In this document: one piece after another, positions 51,641 through 60,318 of the stretch
How positions within the stretch are numbered: position 1 is the stretch's first letter
How the letters are laid out: each line of letters starts with the position of its first letter
NCBI GenBank assembly: GCA_019750335.1
Contig: JAIEOQ010000008.1
Span: 496,001 to 560,000, forward strand
DNA length: 64,000 bases
Direction: 5' to 3'
Source: Candidatus Obscuribacterales bacterium
GTDB taxonomy: Bacteria > Cyanobacteriota > Vampirovibrionia > Obscuribacterales > Obscuribacteraceae
Translations under genes and position numbers: made by a program
Notes under the pieces: generated by a model
Databases searched by the model: none
What the model saw: only the letters and a program-made list of their open reading frames with translations
What the model was told of the DNA's origin: nothing

Positions 51641-53005
51641 TTAAGCGGCAACCGGCGCCGACGCTAAAAGCTCCAAGAACTTTTTGATCGCACGATCGTA
51701 ATAGAGATCAAAGAAGTGCTCTCGGCCGGGGCTGTTCGGACCGCTGCCGGTATAGGCTCGATCGACTTTTGCCGTGACAAGCGACTTCACGATTTGGATG
51801 ACTGCATCAAAGGGCAAAGCATCAACATCAATTACCTTTTGCTCGGCAATCGTTGAGGCGGCTTTACTGGCAAAACTCAAAGTTGTTCCCAAAGCCTCCG
51901 ACTTGAACCTTTGGGCAAGCCCTTGGATCAGACCGGACACTTGCTTCCACGCCATCTGATCTCGCTCACGCCGGCCCAACAGTTTCGCCAGCTCATGGTA
52001 AGCCATTCTTTGATTCTCGGTGCTGTCAGCTCCCGACGTTCCAACTTCAATCAAACTGACAAGCCCGTTCTGCGGATCAAGAATCAACCAATTGACAAAT
52101 TCAACCCAGACATCTGACAGATCGCTGCCCGGCTTGATTGCCGACAGGAATTCTTCCGGAAACTTTTGCGCATCTTCCGCTTGCGGAATGATCTGAAAGA
52201 AAAACTCCTTCAGATACGCTAGAACGACAGGAATACCGAGCTGACTTTGGTAAAGACTCAGGTCTTCGCTGTGAATGGTACATCCGGTAGCGCTGCCGAA
52301 ATCGCCGCTCCAGATAAAACTGCTCTGAACCAACTGATTTGCTTCACGGTGCGCTCGCAGCTGCTCGAGCAAGCTAAACTTGCGCAAACGATCACCGAAG
52401 AAGGCACCCTTAGCATGAGGCGAAGCGACAGAAGTTTGCTCTTCGCTTTGAGTCCGCTCACCGCCGCAAGTACGCTGTTTGATCCGAGCGATGAGGTCCT
52501 CGGTGCGAACATTGTCTTTCAATCCTTGTGCCCGAGCAATCTTGATCTTGGTTTTTAACATGGTCACAATTGCTGCGCGCAAAGCCGGAGCAGCCTCACC
52601 TTGCAAATTGCTGACAAAACCACAGGACCAGGGATCAGACACTTTCGCTTCAGACAATTCGGTAGCACGCAACAAGCCAAGCCAAAGCTTCAGAAGACGA
52701 TTGTCGAGCGTCTTGTGTTCGAAGGGGATTCGGGTCGACAGCGGCAAACCCAATGCCTCGCTGAGCTGATTTTGTTGGCGAGCCAAAGCCTGGCAAGCCA
52801 GCTGCAGCAATTTGGTCAGCGCTTTAGGCGGAACCAGTTTCCAACTACCTCCCTTCCAGGAGGACGATTGTTCTACCTGAAGAGCAACGGTCGAAGGGCT
52901 TTGATCCAAATGATCGATGCAGATATTTAAGCGAGTCGGCACTTCGTCCGGCAGGAGAGCAGTTTGTCCGTTGAAGTAGATGCGGTGCCAATTGCTATTT
53001 TGCAT
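51641..53005 (-). CDS. Leader-RNA paralogue B, unrecognised about 450-aa protein
   Basis: 454 aa from the ATG at 53005, chosen because it aligns with the start of the paralogue at 56031 (both begin with a short tag, then SNWHR/QR-YFN). A conserved beta-rich N-terminal region of about 70 residues (RLNICIDHLD, VALQVEQS) is followed by helical domains, and the C-terminal YDRAIKKFLELLASAPVAA matches TQERLLLLMAASPVVV in the other copy. No known family. Both paralogues have the same structured leader. Confidence 0.8.
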   Translation of the reverse strand: MQNSNWHRIYFNGQTALLPDEVPTRLNICIDHLDQSPSTVALQVEQSSSWKGGSWKLVPPKALTKLLQLACQALARQQNQLSEALGLPLSTRIPFEHKTLDNRLLKLWLGLLRATELSEAKVSDPWSCGFVSNLQGEAAPALRAAIVTMLKTKIKIARAQGLKDNVRTEDLIARIKQRTCGGERTQSEEQTSVASPHAKGAFFGDRLRKFSLLEQLRAHREANQLVQSSFIWSGDFGSATGCTIHSEDLSLYQSQLGIPVVLAYLKEFFFQIIPQAEDAQKFPEEFLSAIKPGSDLSDVWVEFVNWLILDPQNGLVSLIEVGTSGADSTENQRMAYHELAKLLGRRERDQMAWKQVSGLIQGLAQRFKSEALGTTLSFASKAASTIAEQKVIDVDALPFDAVIQIVKSLVTAKVDRAYTGSGPNSPGREHFFDLYYDRAIKKFLELLASAPVAA

Positions 53006-53024
53006 GTGTGGGAATCCATTATTG

Positions 53025-53165
53025 CTCTTTGTTCCTGTTCGCAAGCCACTACCAACGCCGCCAGACAACGCTTAAACCGGCAGAGCAAGCCGGTAAGCAG
53101 CGTCAATCTGGCGGCGCCCGAAAAACATCGGGATGGCAGGCGAACTATAGGAAAAATGCGGAGTT
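53025..53165 (-). ncRNA. Conserved structured leader of paralogue B
   Basis: On the minus strand, three nested stems are shared with 56044-56180: CCGCCAG/CTGGCGG, ACGCT/AGCGT and ACCGGC/GCCGGT. The copies differ at paired positions in ways that keep pairing or give G-U. A CCCGA/TCGGG hairpin precedes them. The gene starts about 20 bases after the element. Putative cis-regulatory RNA; ligand unknown. Confidence 0.6.
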
Positions 53166-53210
53166 GAACAGTTCGTTCTAAAACCAGCATTTAACTCAGG
53201 TTCAAGTCTT

Positions 53211-53864
53211 CTACACCGTGACGATGGTACCGCGCTGCCAAAATGGGTCGTCGTTCGGCACGCCGATACCGCTGCTCTCACAAACAAGAAGAGTGTGAGT
53301 AGCGGTTCTGCGCATGATTTGGCAATATTGCCCAGCGCCAAAGTGGGCCTTTTCGTGCGAAACTCCGTACGAAAGATTTTCGTTCGGGACAAAATATTCG
53401 ACCGGCTCAGTCGGCGACAAAAACTCTTGACGACAAGCGACCTTCTCCTGAAGCTTCGCCTGAGATTCGAGTAACAGCTTTGCTGTTCTGCCATGCTCGG
53501 ACAAAGCATCGGCGCAATTTTCAGCTTGTCCCAAACGCCGCCACAAACTGCCGGCATAAGAGGCATCCGTCGCCAAACGCTGATCGTCGATACCGGCGAT
53601 CAAAGCTTCAATCGCTTCGATTTCAGCGATAATCTCTTTGCAAATCTCGCTAAGCCAAGGCTTGGCCAACTGCTTCTGATCGAGCCCGGCAAGAAAATCA
53701 GCGACCCGCGCCAAAGCGGAGACCGTTTTGGAGAGCCGATGGTTGCTAAACCAGATCGCCCGCTCTTGGCGATGATCGAAACGATCCGGATTCAGCTTTT
53801 GAACACGTTCACGATAAGCCGCCGCTCGTGCATTCCAATCCACAGACGTTTTAGTTTGACTCAC
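53211..53864 (-). CDS. Unrecognised helical protein, GTG start
   Basis: 217 aa. I chose the GTG at 53864 because GAGG lies 8 bases before it; another GTG at 53873 overlaps the ribosome site. Helical N-terminal two thirds, beta-rich end (HTLLVCESSGIGV). Lies between the membrane gene and paralogue B on the same strand. Confidence 0.72.
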   Translation of the reverse strand: MSQTKTSVDWNARAAAYRERVQKLNPDRFDHRQERAIWFSNHRLSKTVSALARVADFLAGLDQKQLAKPWLSEICKEIIAEIEAIEALIAGIDDQRLATDASYAGSLWRRLGQAENCADALSEHGRTAKLLLESQAKLQEKVACRQEFLSPTEPVEYFVPNENLSYGVSHEKAHFGAGQYCQIMRRTATHTLLVCESSGIGVPNDDPFWQRGTIVTV

Positions 53865-53917
53865 GCGTATCACCTCTTAGGGCTAGAAGACAAAGAAATC
53901 ACAGATAAAGTCTTTTC

Positions 53918-54658
53918 TCAATCCCAACTTCCGCTGCTCGAGCGAGCGATGGACTCGGTGATAGTCCGCAGCTCCTCGGCGTTGAGAAAGCCAACCCGGT
54001 AAGTGCCGATTTTATTTATCGGCTTACCGTCGCGATAATACTGTTTGACAAAAACAAACACGATCTCCTTGGGGCGCGGCTCCTCACCGATAAAGGTGCG
54101 ATAGCCTTCCGGACCGCCGGCGTAATAAGTCATGCCCGGACTGCAAGTCGTTTCCAGAAAACGAATCCACGCCTCGGACTGATCGTCCCAGTCCTCATGT
54201 TGCGGATCCGAGAACTGATAGACTTTGACTTCGGAGTGCACGTCCGGGGGCAGAAACTCGGCACTCAAACCCCAAACAATAAGAAAGCCCAGAGCAAAAG
54301 CCGGAAGCGGGCGCCAAGAAAAACGTCCAACAGCCGCGTTGCCCCAGCATGAGATTCCGCAGCCGAGCGCAAAACCAACCAAGATTACCCAAGGACACGA
54401 AGGCAAGTAAGCAAAAACCGGCCCGCGCAAAGGCAACCAGCCGGTCCATGTTCCAGCTTCAAGCAGATGGTCGAACAGAATCGGGTAGCCAGCATGAAAA
54501 AGTCCGGCACTGAACAACCCGACCAACAGCCCAATAAATGGCATCAGAACATTGGTAACAAGCGGCTCGCGGTCGTTGCGGCAAGCAAAGCCGCAGAGCA
54601 AACCGAAGAGTGCTGACCAGACCAAAGTCATAGCCAGACTGCCAACCCAAATAACCAT
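53918..54658 (-). CDS. Polytopic membrane protein with soluble C-terminal domain
   Basis: 246 aa from the ATG at 54658 (AAGGA 6 bases upstream). Four to five hydrophobic segments in residues 1-140, then an about 105-residue soluble domain (VKVYQFSDPQHEDW, PKEIVFVFVKQYYRDG). The end has an N-A-E-E-L pattern. Function unknown. It lies between the two about 450-aa paralogues. Confidence 0.76.
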   Translation of the reverse strand: MVIWVGSLAMTLVWSALFGLLCGFACRNDREPLVTNVLMPFIGLLVGLFSAGLFHAGYPILFDHLLEAGTWTGWLPLRGPVFAYLPSCPWVILVGFALGCGISCWGNAAVGRFSWRPLPAFALGFLIVWGLSAEFLPPDVHSEVKVYQFSDPQHEDWDDQSEAWIRFLETTCSPGMTYYAGGPEGYRTFIGEEPRPKEIVFVFVKQYYRDGKPINKIGTYRVGFLNAEELRTITESIARSSSGSWD

Positions 54659-54690
54659 GATTTTTCCTTTCACTGTTTGATACCGGCGGA

Positions 54691-56031
54691 CTAAACAACA
54701 ACCGGAGATGCGGCCATCAGCAAGAGCAACCTCTCTTGCGTGTTGGTGTAAAAGCGCGGATAACACTCTTCTTTCATCGGACCGTCATGGCCGCAGCCAG
54801 AATAAAGATTTTGAGCCAGAGCTTCAATCAGCACGTTAATGGCGGCACTTATCGTTTCAAAAGTCCAAGTGCCACCAGCTTCGCTCACCGCAACCATCAG
54901 AACAAGGAAATCGCAGAAGCTATCCAGCTCCAAAGCCCGACGGGGAAGCGAACACTTAAAATGGTTTGCTTCTTGCAAAATTTTCTGCCAACGCTGTTTG
55001 TCGATGCAATTTTCACGCAAAAGCTTGGCGGCAGCTTCAAGTTGTTCAAACGGCTTCTTATTAAGCGGGTATCCCGAGCCCAACCAATAGCCGTGCTTTT
55101 CCAAGCAAGAGGACAATCCATGACGCGGATCGGCAAGCAGCCAGACGAGCAGATCTTTCCAAACGTTAGAGAGATCGGCGCCGGCATGAGCCGCGGTGAC
55201 GAAATCAACGGGAAATTTCTTGGCCTCCGCCGGCGAAAGTTTTTGGAATAGGATTTCCTTGAGACAAGCCAACGCAAAAGGAATGCCGTACTTCAGTTCA
55301 TAATCCGCGAAATCTTCACTGTAGATTGCACAGCCTACAGCGCTGCCGAATTCGCCGCTCCAAATTAGCGAGTTCTGGACAAGTCGACCCTGCTTTTGAT
55401 GCTCCTTGAGTTGAGTCAAAAGCTGTTCGCGCAACAGACGATCGCCGAAGAAAGCCTCGGAAGCACGGCTTTCGTTAGGCTTACTTTTGCCCCCCGCCGT
55501 CTTCTGACCCAAACGAGCGTTGATCCGATCGATAATGTCTTGGGTACGGGCCTTGTCCGGCAAACCGACCGCTCTAGCCATAGCAGTCCGCGCTTTCATC
55601 ATGCTAACGAAAACATCTCGCAAAGCCGAAGTAACCTGAGTCCCGAAAAGATCAAGACCGACAAAAGTCCAACCATTTTTTTGCAGAGCCAGACTGAGCT
55701 GTCCAGGAGCACCGGCTTCAGTTATGTGAAAAATGCTGAATTCGCTAAACGGCTTGGGACCGCAAAGAGCAGTATCAATACTGCGCAAGTCAGCTGCCAA
55801 AGCACGACAAGCGACTTCCAGCCCTTCACGCAAGTCGGCGATTGGCGCCAATGTCCAACGCTTTGATTTCCAACCACCTTCGCCGGCAGGATATTCCAGC
55901 TGGATGGCCACTGTTCTAGGCGGCAGCTTCAGGTCGGTCAAGCGCAGGTTGAGTCGTGCCGGCAGCTCGGGACGCCCGGAGATCATTTGGCGGTTGAAAT
56001 AAAAGCGCTGCCAATTCGATTGATCGTTCAT
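54691..56031 (-). CDS. Leader-RNA paralogue A, unrecognised about 450-aa protein
   Basis: 446 aa from the ATG at 56031. The in-frame ATG at 56151 would add 40 residues encoded by the structured leader itself and is rejected, because the other paralogue has the same leader but a stop in that frame. Alignable with paralogue B over its length: beta-rich N-terminus (RLNLRLTDLK, VAIQLEYP), LIWSGEFGSAVGCAIYSEDF matching LIWSGDFGSATGCTIHSEDL, and the C-terminal helix. Function unknown. Confidence 0.82.
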   Translation of the reverse strand: MNDQSNWQRFYFNRQMISGRPELPARLNLRLTDLKLPPRTVAIQLEYPAGEGGWKSKRWTLAPIADLREGLEVACRALAADLRSIDTALCGPKPFSEFSIFHITEAGAPGQLSLALQKNGWTFVGLDLFGTQVTSALRDVFVSMMKARTAMARAVGLPDKARTQDIIDRINARLGQKTAGGKSKPNESRASEAFFGDRLLREQLLTQLKEHQKQGRLVQNSLIWSGEFGSAVGCAIYSEDFADYELKYGIPFALACLKEILFQKLSPAEAKKFPVDFVTAAHAGADLSNVWKDLLVWLLADPRHGLSSCLEKHGYWLGSGYPLNKKPFEQLEAAAKLLRENCIDKQRWQKILQEANHFKCSLPRRALELDSFCDFLVLMVAVSEAGGTWTFETISAAINVLIEALAQNLYSGCGHDGPMKEECYPRFYTNTQERLLLLMAASPVVV

Positions 56032-56043
56032 TTTGGAGATCCA

Positions 56044-56180
56044 TTTCGCTCTTTGTTCCTGTTCGCAAGCCAATAACGTCACCGCCAGTGACGCTACAAC
56101 CGACAGAGCAAGCCGGTTAGCAGCGTCAACCTGGCGGCGCCCGAAAAGCATCGGGATGGCCGGCGAACTATAGGAGAAAA
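56044..56180 (-). ncRNA. Conserved structured leader of paralogue A
   Basis: Same three nested stems as at 53025: CCGCCAG/CTGGCGG, GACGCT/AGCGTC and ACCGGC/GTCGGT. The outer TTGCGAACAGGAACAAAGAGC tract just before the start is also nearly identical in both. It lies 28 bases after the stop of the small Cys-rich gene. Confidence 0.6.
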
Positions 56181-56208
56181 TACAGAGTTGAACAGCTTTT
56201 TCTACCGA

Positions 56209-56388
56209 CTAGCTGTTGATGTCGACCGGGCGCTCGGTTTGTCCGGTTTGATTACGCCATTCGGACATCTTGCATTGATCGCAAGTAGTATTTTCGCTGC
56301 AGCGGCAGCCGCCGCGGTCATCGTCCGAAGACGATGAGCTGCTGTCATTACGGTCGTTCGCCGAGTTGCCCGAATTGCTTTTAGACAT
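56209..56388 (-). CDS. Small serine-rich, Cys-rich protein
   Basis: 59 aa. Polar serine/asparagine/aspartate N-terminus, then a CRC and CDQC motif pair (Cys at 28, 30, 36, 39), which could bind one zinc. The start follows GGAAGAAAAAATC. Too short for ordinary gene finders but has a good ribosome site and sensible composition. It precedes the leader of paralogue A on the same strand. Confidence 0.65.
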   Translation of the reverse strand: MSKSNSGNSANDRNDSSSSSSDDDRGGCRCSENTTCDQCKMSEWRNQTGQTERPVDINS

Positions 56389-56456
56389 GATTTTTTCTTC
56401 CTGCGGAAAGGGTACGGTTTTGTTTTCGAGAATTCAGAACTTAACTCTATCTCGTT

Positions 56457-56789
56457 TTACGAAATACGGTTCGCGGAACGCTTTGACGAGAAAAACAGAA
56501 ACCAGATGAAATACAAACTCAAACCGCTGATGCTCAAAAGCGCACCACCGATCAAGGCGGAAGGAAGCAGGTCGAAGCGATAAATCGCTACTGCTGCCAA
56601 AGTGATAACGGCATTGATCGCCGCATAACTTCCACGATAAACGGCAGATTCCGCCGGGCTCCAAAAGGGGAATGGGCAGAGCCATCTTTGCTCACACCAG
56701 CGCTGGAAAGCGCAGCCGACCGCCAGGAACACAATCGCTCCCAGAAGTAGTCCGGCAACCACCAAAATATGCGACCAAGGAAAAATCAT
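56457..56789 (-). CDS. Small membrane protein next to SLOG-like genes
   Basis: 110 aa with three hydrophobic segments (about 7-27, 56-72, 78-101) and a basic tail (SSKRSANRIS). It lies 103 bases after the SLOG-like gene at 56893 on the same strand. In other genomes SLOG proteins are often linked to small 2-TM effectors (SLATT); the size and place fit, but I see no family signature. Confidence 0.72.
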   Translation of the reverse strand: MIFPWSHILVVAGLLLGAIVFLAVGCAFQRWCEQRWLCPFPFWSPAESAVYRGSYAAINAVITLAAVAIYRFDLLPSALIGGALLSISGLSLYFIWFLFFSSKRSANRIS

Positions 56790-56830
56790 CGTTTCATCAC
56801 CTTTCGATCAAGAGTGACACTAGAACCACA

Positions 56831-56860
56831 GGAGGGGAGCTGCCGAAGCAACTCCCCTCC
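56831..56860 (-). other. Hairpin after the first SLOG-like gene
   Basis: A 9-bp stem GGAGGGGAG / CTCCCCTCC extended through TTGC-TTCG-GCAG, with no strong T-tract on the minus strand. Likely partial terminator between the SLOG-like gene and the membrane gene. Confidence 0.6.
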
Positions 56861-56892
56861 CGCTGAGCAAAACTTTCCTGCGGACTTGCCGA

Positions 56893-57864
56893 CTAGGCGG
56901 CGGCGAGGAAGCCACGAGCGACGAGCGCTTCGCGCAGCACCTTGGCGTCGCGCAGCAGAGTCTCTTCGTCCCACACAACCGGCTTGCCGCCGTCCGACGT
57001 CGCATTGGCGAAGCTCAGAGGAACGAGAGTGACCAAGCTACGGTCGATTTCGGCCAAGTCGACCTTGCACTGTTCGACTTCGGCGTCGATATCGGCGGTC
57101 GACTTTTGCTTGCTGACGAGCTTGGCTCGGGTTTCGGCGCCGGTGAGGCTGAAGTCGCCGTCGCGGTAAGCCTTGACGAAAGCGTCGGCTTCACGGCCGG
57201 AGCCTTCGATCACGATCACCGGCAGACCGAGCTTGAGCGCCTTGTAGATCTCACGCCGGCTGACGTCGCCGCCGTTCAGAACGAGGACCCCCGTCTTAAA
57301 GCCGGCTTGTTGCCAGCCTTCCATCATGCCGAGATAGAGATCGAGGTCGCCGTCCCAGTCGAAAACTTCGTCCAGAACGCTGGGTTGGGTCACCAACGCA
57401 CCGTGCTGGCGATGATCGATACGCCCACCGTAGTCGTCGACCACTACACCGCCGGCCCGACGGTCGAGAGCCATGTGCGCCGTACGCGGGGTCGTCGAAA
57501 TGGCGATGCAGCGATAAATCGCCGCCAAGTACGCCGGGGCGTTGGTGACCATGTCGTTCTTCAGGTCGCCGCTTTCATCGGCGTTAGCCGTGCCGCCGGA
57601 AAACACCGTGCCCGTGTATTCGCGAGTGGTGTTGCCGTCGGCGTCGACGAGACGGAAGGCTTCCTGAAAGTAACGCATCATTCCCGTCTGAAATTCGGCG
57701 GGCAAACCCTTGCAACCGCCGGCGATGCGGATCACTTCACGAGCCGCGCCCGGCGTGTTCACAAGCCCGGTGAAAGCAGCCGGAGCCGCCTGACCGCTGG
57801 ATTGAACGAAGAAAAGACAGCCACGCTTGTCGCCCGCGACGAGAGGAGAATTGGTCTTGGTCAT
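56893..57864 (-). CDS. SLOG-superfamily (LSDAT-like) protein 1
   Basis: 323 aa. A Rossmann-like layout with SGGTANAD at 89-96, VLVLNGGD near 193-200 and VIVIEGSGR at 216-224. These match the nucleotide-ligand site of SLOG/LSDAT domains related to the N-terminus of TRPM channels. Known SLOG proteins bind NAD- or nucleotide-derived signals. The C-terminal 90 residues are helical. AAGGAACTAATCC precedes the ATG. It is followed by a similar gene upstream at 57978. Confidence 0.75.
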   Translation of the reverse strand: MTKTNSPLVAGDKRGCLFFVQSSGQAAPAAFTGLVNTPGAAREVIRIAGGCKGLPAEFQTGMMRYFQEAFRLVDADGNTTREYTGTVFSGGTANADESGDLKNDMVTNAPAYLAAIYRCIAISTTPRTAHMALDRRAGGVVVDDYGGRIDHRQHGALVTQPSVLDEVFDWDGDLDLYLGMMEGWQQAGFKTGVLVLNGGDVSRREIYKALKLGLPVIVIEGSGREADAFVKAYRDGDFSLTGAETRAKLVSKQKSTADIDAEVEQCKVDLAEIDRSLVTLVPLSFANATSDGGKPVVWDEETLLRDAKVLREALVARGFLAAA

Positions 57865-57977
57865 GGATTAGTTCCTTTTCCGATTATGAAAGGAGCTGGG
57901 ACAAGAATGAAAATAGAAGCTCTCCCCGGTCCCTTTGGCGAAGAGCTTTTACCTAAAAAAAACAGACACAAAAACCC

Positions 57978-58787
57978 TTAACTCAGAGTCAGTGCCCCTA
58001 ACTCAAGTAACTTCTCACGCATGTGGTCCACGTTGTTCCGGCAAACGTGAACACCCGAATGCTCTGCCAAGAAGTCAGCGTCATTAGCCAGCTCATCGGC
58101 AATCCGTCCGCTGCCTTTGACAAGAAGCACACGCCAGAAAGGATCAATCTTGCTCATCTTGGCCCAGGCAAGAGTCTCCTGTTTGGCATACATGCCGCCG
58201 TTATAAACGACGAGCAAGCCACGCCAATCTCCGGGAGTCTCCTTAACCTCGCTGCAAATGCGCAAGCATTCTTTCCACTCATCCTCCCAAGGAGCCTTGC
58301 TGTCCACGCTTGGTTGCAGAATGGCACAGCTGGTCTGTTCCGGATGAATGATCGTGGCATATGGTTTATTCGGTTCGGATGAAATCAGAATGCCATGCGG
58401 CGTATACCGCATGTGACCAGATTTGACGATCACGCCCAAGGTTACGCAATGCGGGCAATATTTACTTAGCGCCGGAGCGACTTCGGTAATACCCGGAACG
58501 ATTTTAGCCGGATCGTCCTTGTAAACCATGCGGCTACCGCCGAACAAACAGAATCCAGCGAACGGGTTCCGCGGTGGACCAGAGGCAGTCCAACCGGTTA
58601 AAGCGTTGGTGAGATTCTGTAAGCCGATGGCATCGCTCGGTTCCATCAAACCGCATCCACCGGTAAGACGGAGAATGAAGCGGTCTTTGACATTGCGTAA
58701 GAAGTTAAAGCCAAACAGTTGCGACTTATCATCCCCTGTCTGCACGAAAAGAGTGGGCGAATCGTCAAAGAATGTTTTTGCTGACAT
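57978..58787 (-). CDS. SLOG-superfamily (LSDAT-like) protein 2
   Basis: 269 aa. The same layout as its neighbour: FGGSRMV near 88, LLVVYNGGM near 197-205 and VLLVKGSGRIADEL near 222-235. It also has CPHC near 111-114, a possible metal site not present in protein 1. GGGGATGAT precedes the ATG. The two genes are 113 bases apart and probably diverged after a duplication. Confidence 0.72.
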   Translation of the reverse strand: MSAKTFFDDSPTLFVQTGDDKSQLFGFNFLRNVKDRFILRLTGGCGLMEPSDAIGLQNLTNALTGWTASGPPRNPFAGFCLFGGSRMVYKDDPAKIVPGITEVAPALSKYCPHCVTLGVIVKSGHMRYTPHGILISSEPNKPYATIIHPEQTSCAILQPSVDSKAPWEDEWKECLRICSEVKETPGDWRGLLVVYNGGMYAKQETLAWAKMSKIDPFWRVLLVKGSGRIADELANDADFLAEHSGVHVCRNNVDHMREKLLELGALTLS

Positions 58788-58939
58788 ATCATCCCCTCCT
58801 TTCTTCAGAATGGGGTTTTTGATTGGTTCTAAAAGATCTGCCCACCCAGAGGGAGAGCAACAACAAGCTACTGAACATGCGCTGCCCTCCTTTCCGGTTA
58901 GGGCTTAGGTAATTTCAATTACGAACTCGAGCCGGCAGT

Positions 58940-59116
58940 TTAACCCCGGCGGAGACCACGCCGACCGCGCGATGCTTCAAAACCAACCAAACGCCTTTTG
59001 GCACGAAGACGGCTCCCAGGCATAGGCAAGAACTTCAACCAGCCTTGACGTTCGGCAAGCTGCTGGTCATCACGCAGATCTTTCGAAACTTCGCCTCGGG
59101 ACGAATCGACAGTCAT
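58940..59116 (-). CDS. Small basic protein, putative
   Basis: 58 aa: acidic first third (SRGEVSKDLRDDQQLAE), then a strongly basic end (RLRAKRRLVGF, SRGRRGLRRG). GAAAGAG lies 8 bases before the ATG. First gene of the SLOG-like set on the minus strand. Short, so less certain; the C-terminus would suit nucleic acid binding. Confidence 0.55.
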   Translation of the reverse strand: MTVDSSRGEVSKDLRDDQQLAERQGWLKFLPMPGSRLRAKRRLVGFEASRGRRGLRRG

Positions 59117-59445
59117 TTTCGAATCTCTTTCTGCCTTTCGGCATTACCGGATAAAGGACCACCCTGCAGAGAAAGTCACTGCATCAGGTACCTGTATCCA
59201 TCATGGTGGTGCTTGTAGCGGTTTTAATTCAGAGACTTATCACTAGGGGCTATAGGGAAGTAGACCCGTACCCTAGCGACCCGCCCAATCTCTTTACAAG
59301 CGCGAGCACCCATGTCTTTACATCCCGATAATTAGCTCTAGTTAGCCTAGCGTAGGTGTCCCACCTCGGACGCCAAGGAGTATGGCGCGACCCTCACCAA
59401 CCTGATTGGTTACTAACAGAATTTACGATTACTTATAGTAAAACA
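59117..59445. other. About 330-bp leader region of the SLOG-like operon
   Basis: No ORF. It is more G+C rich and structured-looking than a plain promoter, with several CTAG/CCTAG-like words and short inverted repeats. It would form a long 5' leader for the minus-strand genes. I could not match it to a known RNA class. Confidence 0.4.
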
Positions 59446-59490
59446 ATGAAAAAACATTAGGGGCTGCGACTCGAAAGCCACAACCCCTAA
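59446..59490 (-). terminator. Terminator of the 134-aa gene
   Basis: Stem TTAGGGG / CCCCTAA with an inner GTGGCT/AGTCGC pairing around TTCG, followed on the minus strand by TGTTTTTTC. Confidence 0.85.
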
Positions 59491-59510
59491 CTCAGCCAAA
59501 ACAATGCTGT

Positions 59511-59915
59511 TTAGCAATTCGGCTGAACCACCTGCGGATCAGCAAGGCGAGCACAGGGCTGCCTTTGTCCAACACCGATATAAATCGGAAACAGCGCAGA
59601 TGGCGCATAGTCGGCCACTACCGGCTCCGTCTCTTCCGATTTTTCCTCAGCAGCATACCGCAAGAGAACTCGCACAGAGGCAATTTGACGGGTCAAATCT
59701 TCAATTGCCGCAGCACCGTAGCCTAACTCTTCTGCCACTTGTTTTTCGTGCTCAAGAGTCTCCAGCTCGCTACGCAATTGTTCAGCATAGCTAGCGTCAA
59801 CGGTGCCATCAACCGGTACGGCAATTGCTGCACACATGGACGTAAATGACTTAGAGAAAATTGCAGCTGTGCCAAGAATTGCTGCAACCCCTAATAAGCC
59901 TACAATTTCGATCAT
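59511..59915 (-). CDS. Membrane-anchored small protein with coiled coil
   Basis: 134 aa. One N-terminal helix (EIVGLLGVAAILGTAAIF, about 3-20), then a coiled-coil segment around 44-90 (EQLRSELETLEHEKQVAEEL) and a proline-rich tail with two Cys. GGAGAAGGA precedes the ATG. Function unknown. Confidence 0.78.
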   Translation of the reverse strand: MIEIVGLLGVAAILGTAAIFSKSFTSMCAAIAVPVDGTVDASYAEQLRSELETLEHEKQVAEELGYGAAAIEDLTRQIASVRVLLRYAAEEKSEETEPVVADYAPSALFPIYIGVGQRQPCARLADPQVVQPNC

Positions 59916-60318
59916 TCCTTCTCCTCTTTCGGGAACAGGCTAAATGAAACATCCTCCCCGTTTTACCGAGCAACACCCCACCAGCTTTTGCCGGTATCAA
60001 AATTCTGAAATTGCTTTCTGGATCTGGGTTTTTGGTCTCAGTTCAGATTTGGGTAAAAGGGGAACGTCTGATTGAAACCGATAGCTGGTTGCGGCTCAAG
60101 GATTGTCAACACAAGTATCATTTGAACTAGTTCAGCCTCCTCTAGCACGCTGCCTAAGCAGCTTTATGAGAAGGGTCTAGCCTACGCTAGCTAGCACAAG
60201 GACTGATAATCTTGTTAATTGCCCTCATTTCACTTTGTTTCGAGGCTCTGAGCAGACAAGCGGGTATGTCTTATCTGTGACAGCAGAAACCGTTTGCTGA
60301 AGTGAATTCCCGAGATCG
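59916..60318. other. 403-bp divergent intergenic region
   Basis: No supported gene. Separates the 134-aa gene (minus) from the regulator (plus). CTAGC-like words recur at 60176-60200. Nothing else seen. Confidence 0.4.

Noticed and set aside
56032-56151. 40-residue N-terminal extension of the 446-aa paralogue
   Set aside because: It reads through the conserved structured leader. The other paralogue has the same leader with a stop codon in that frame.
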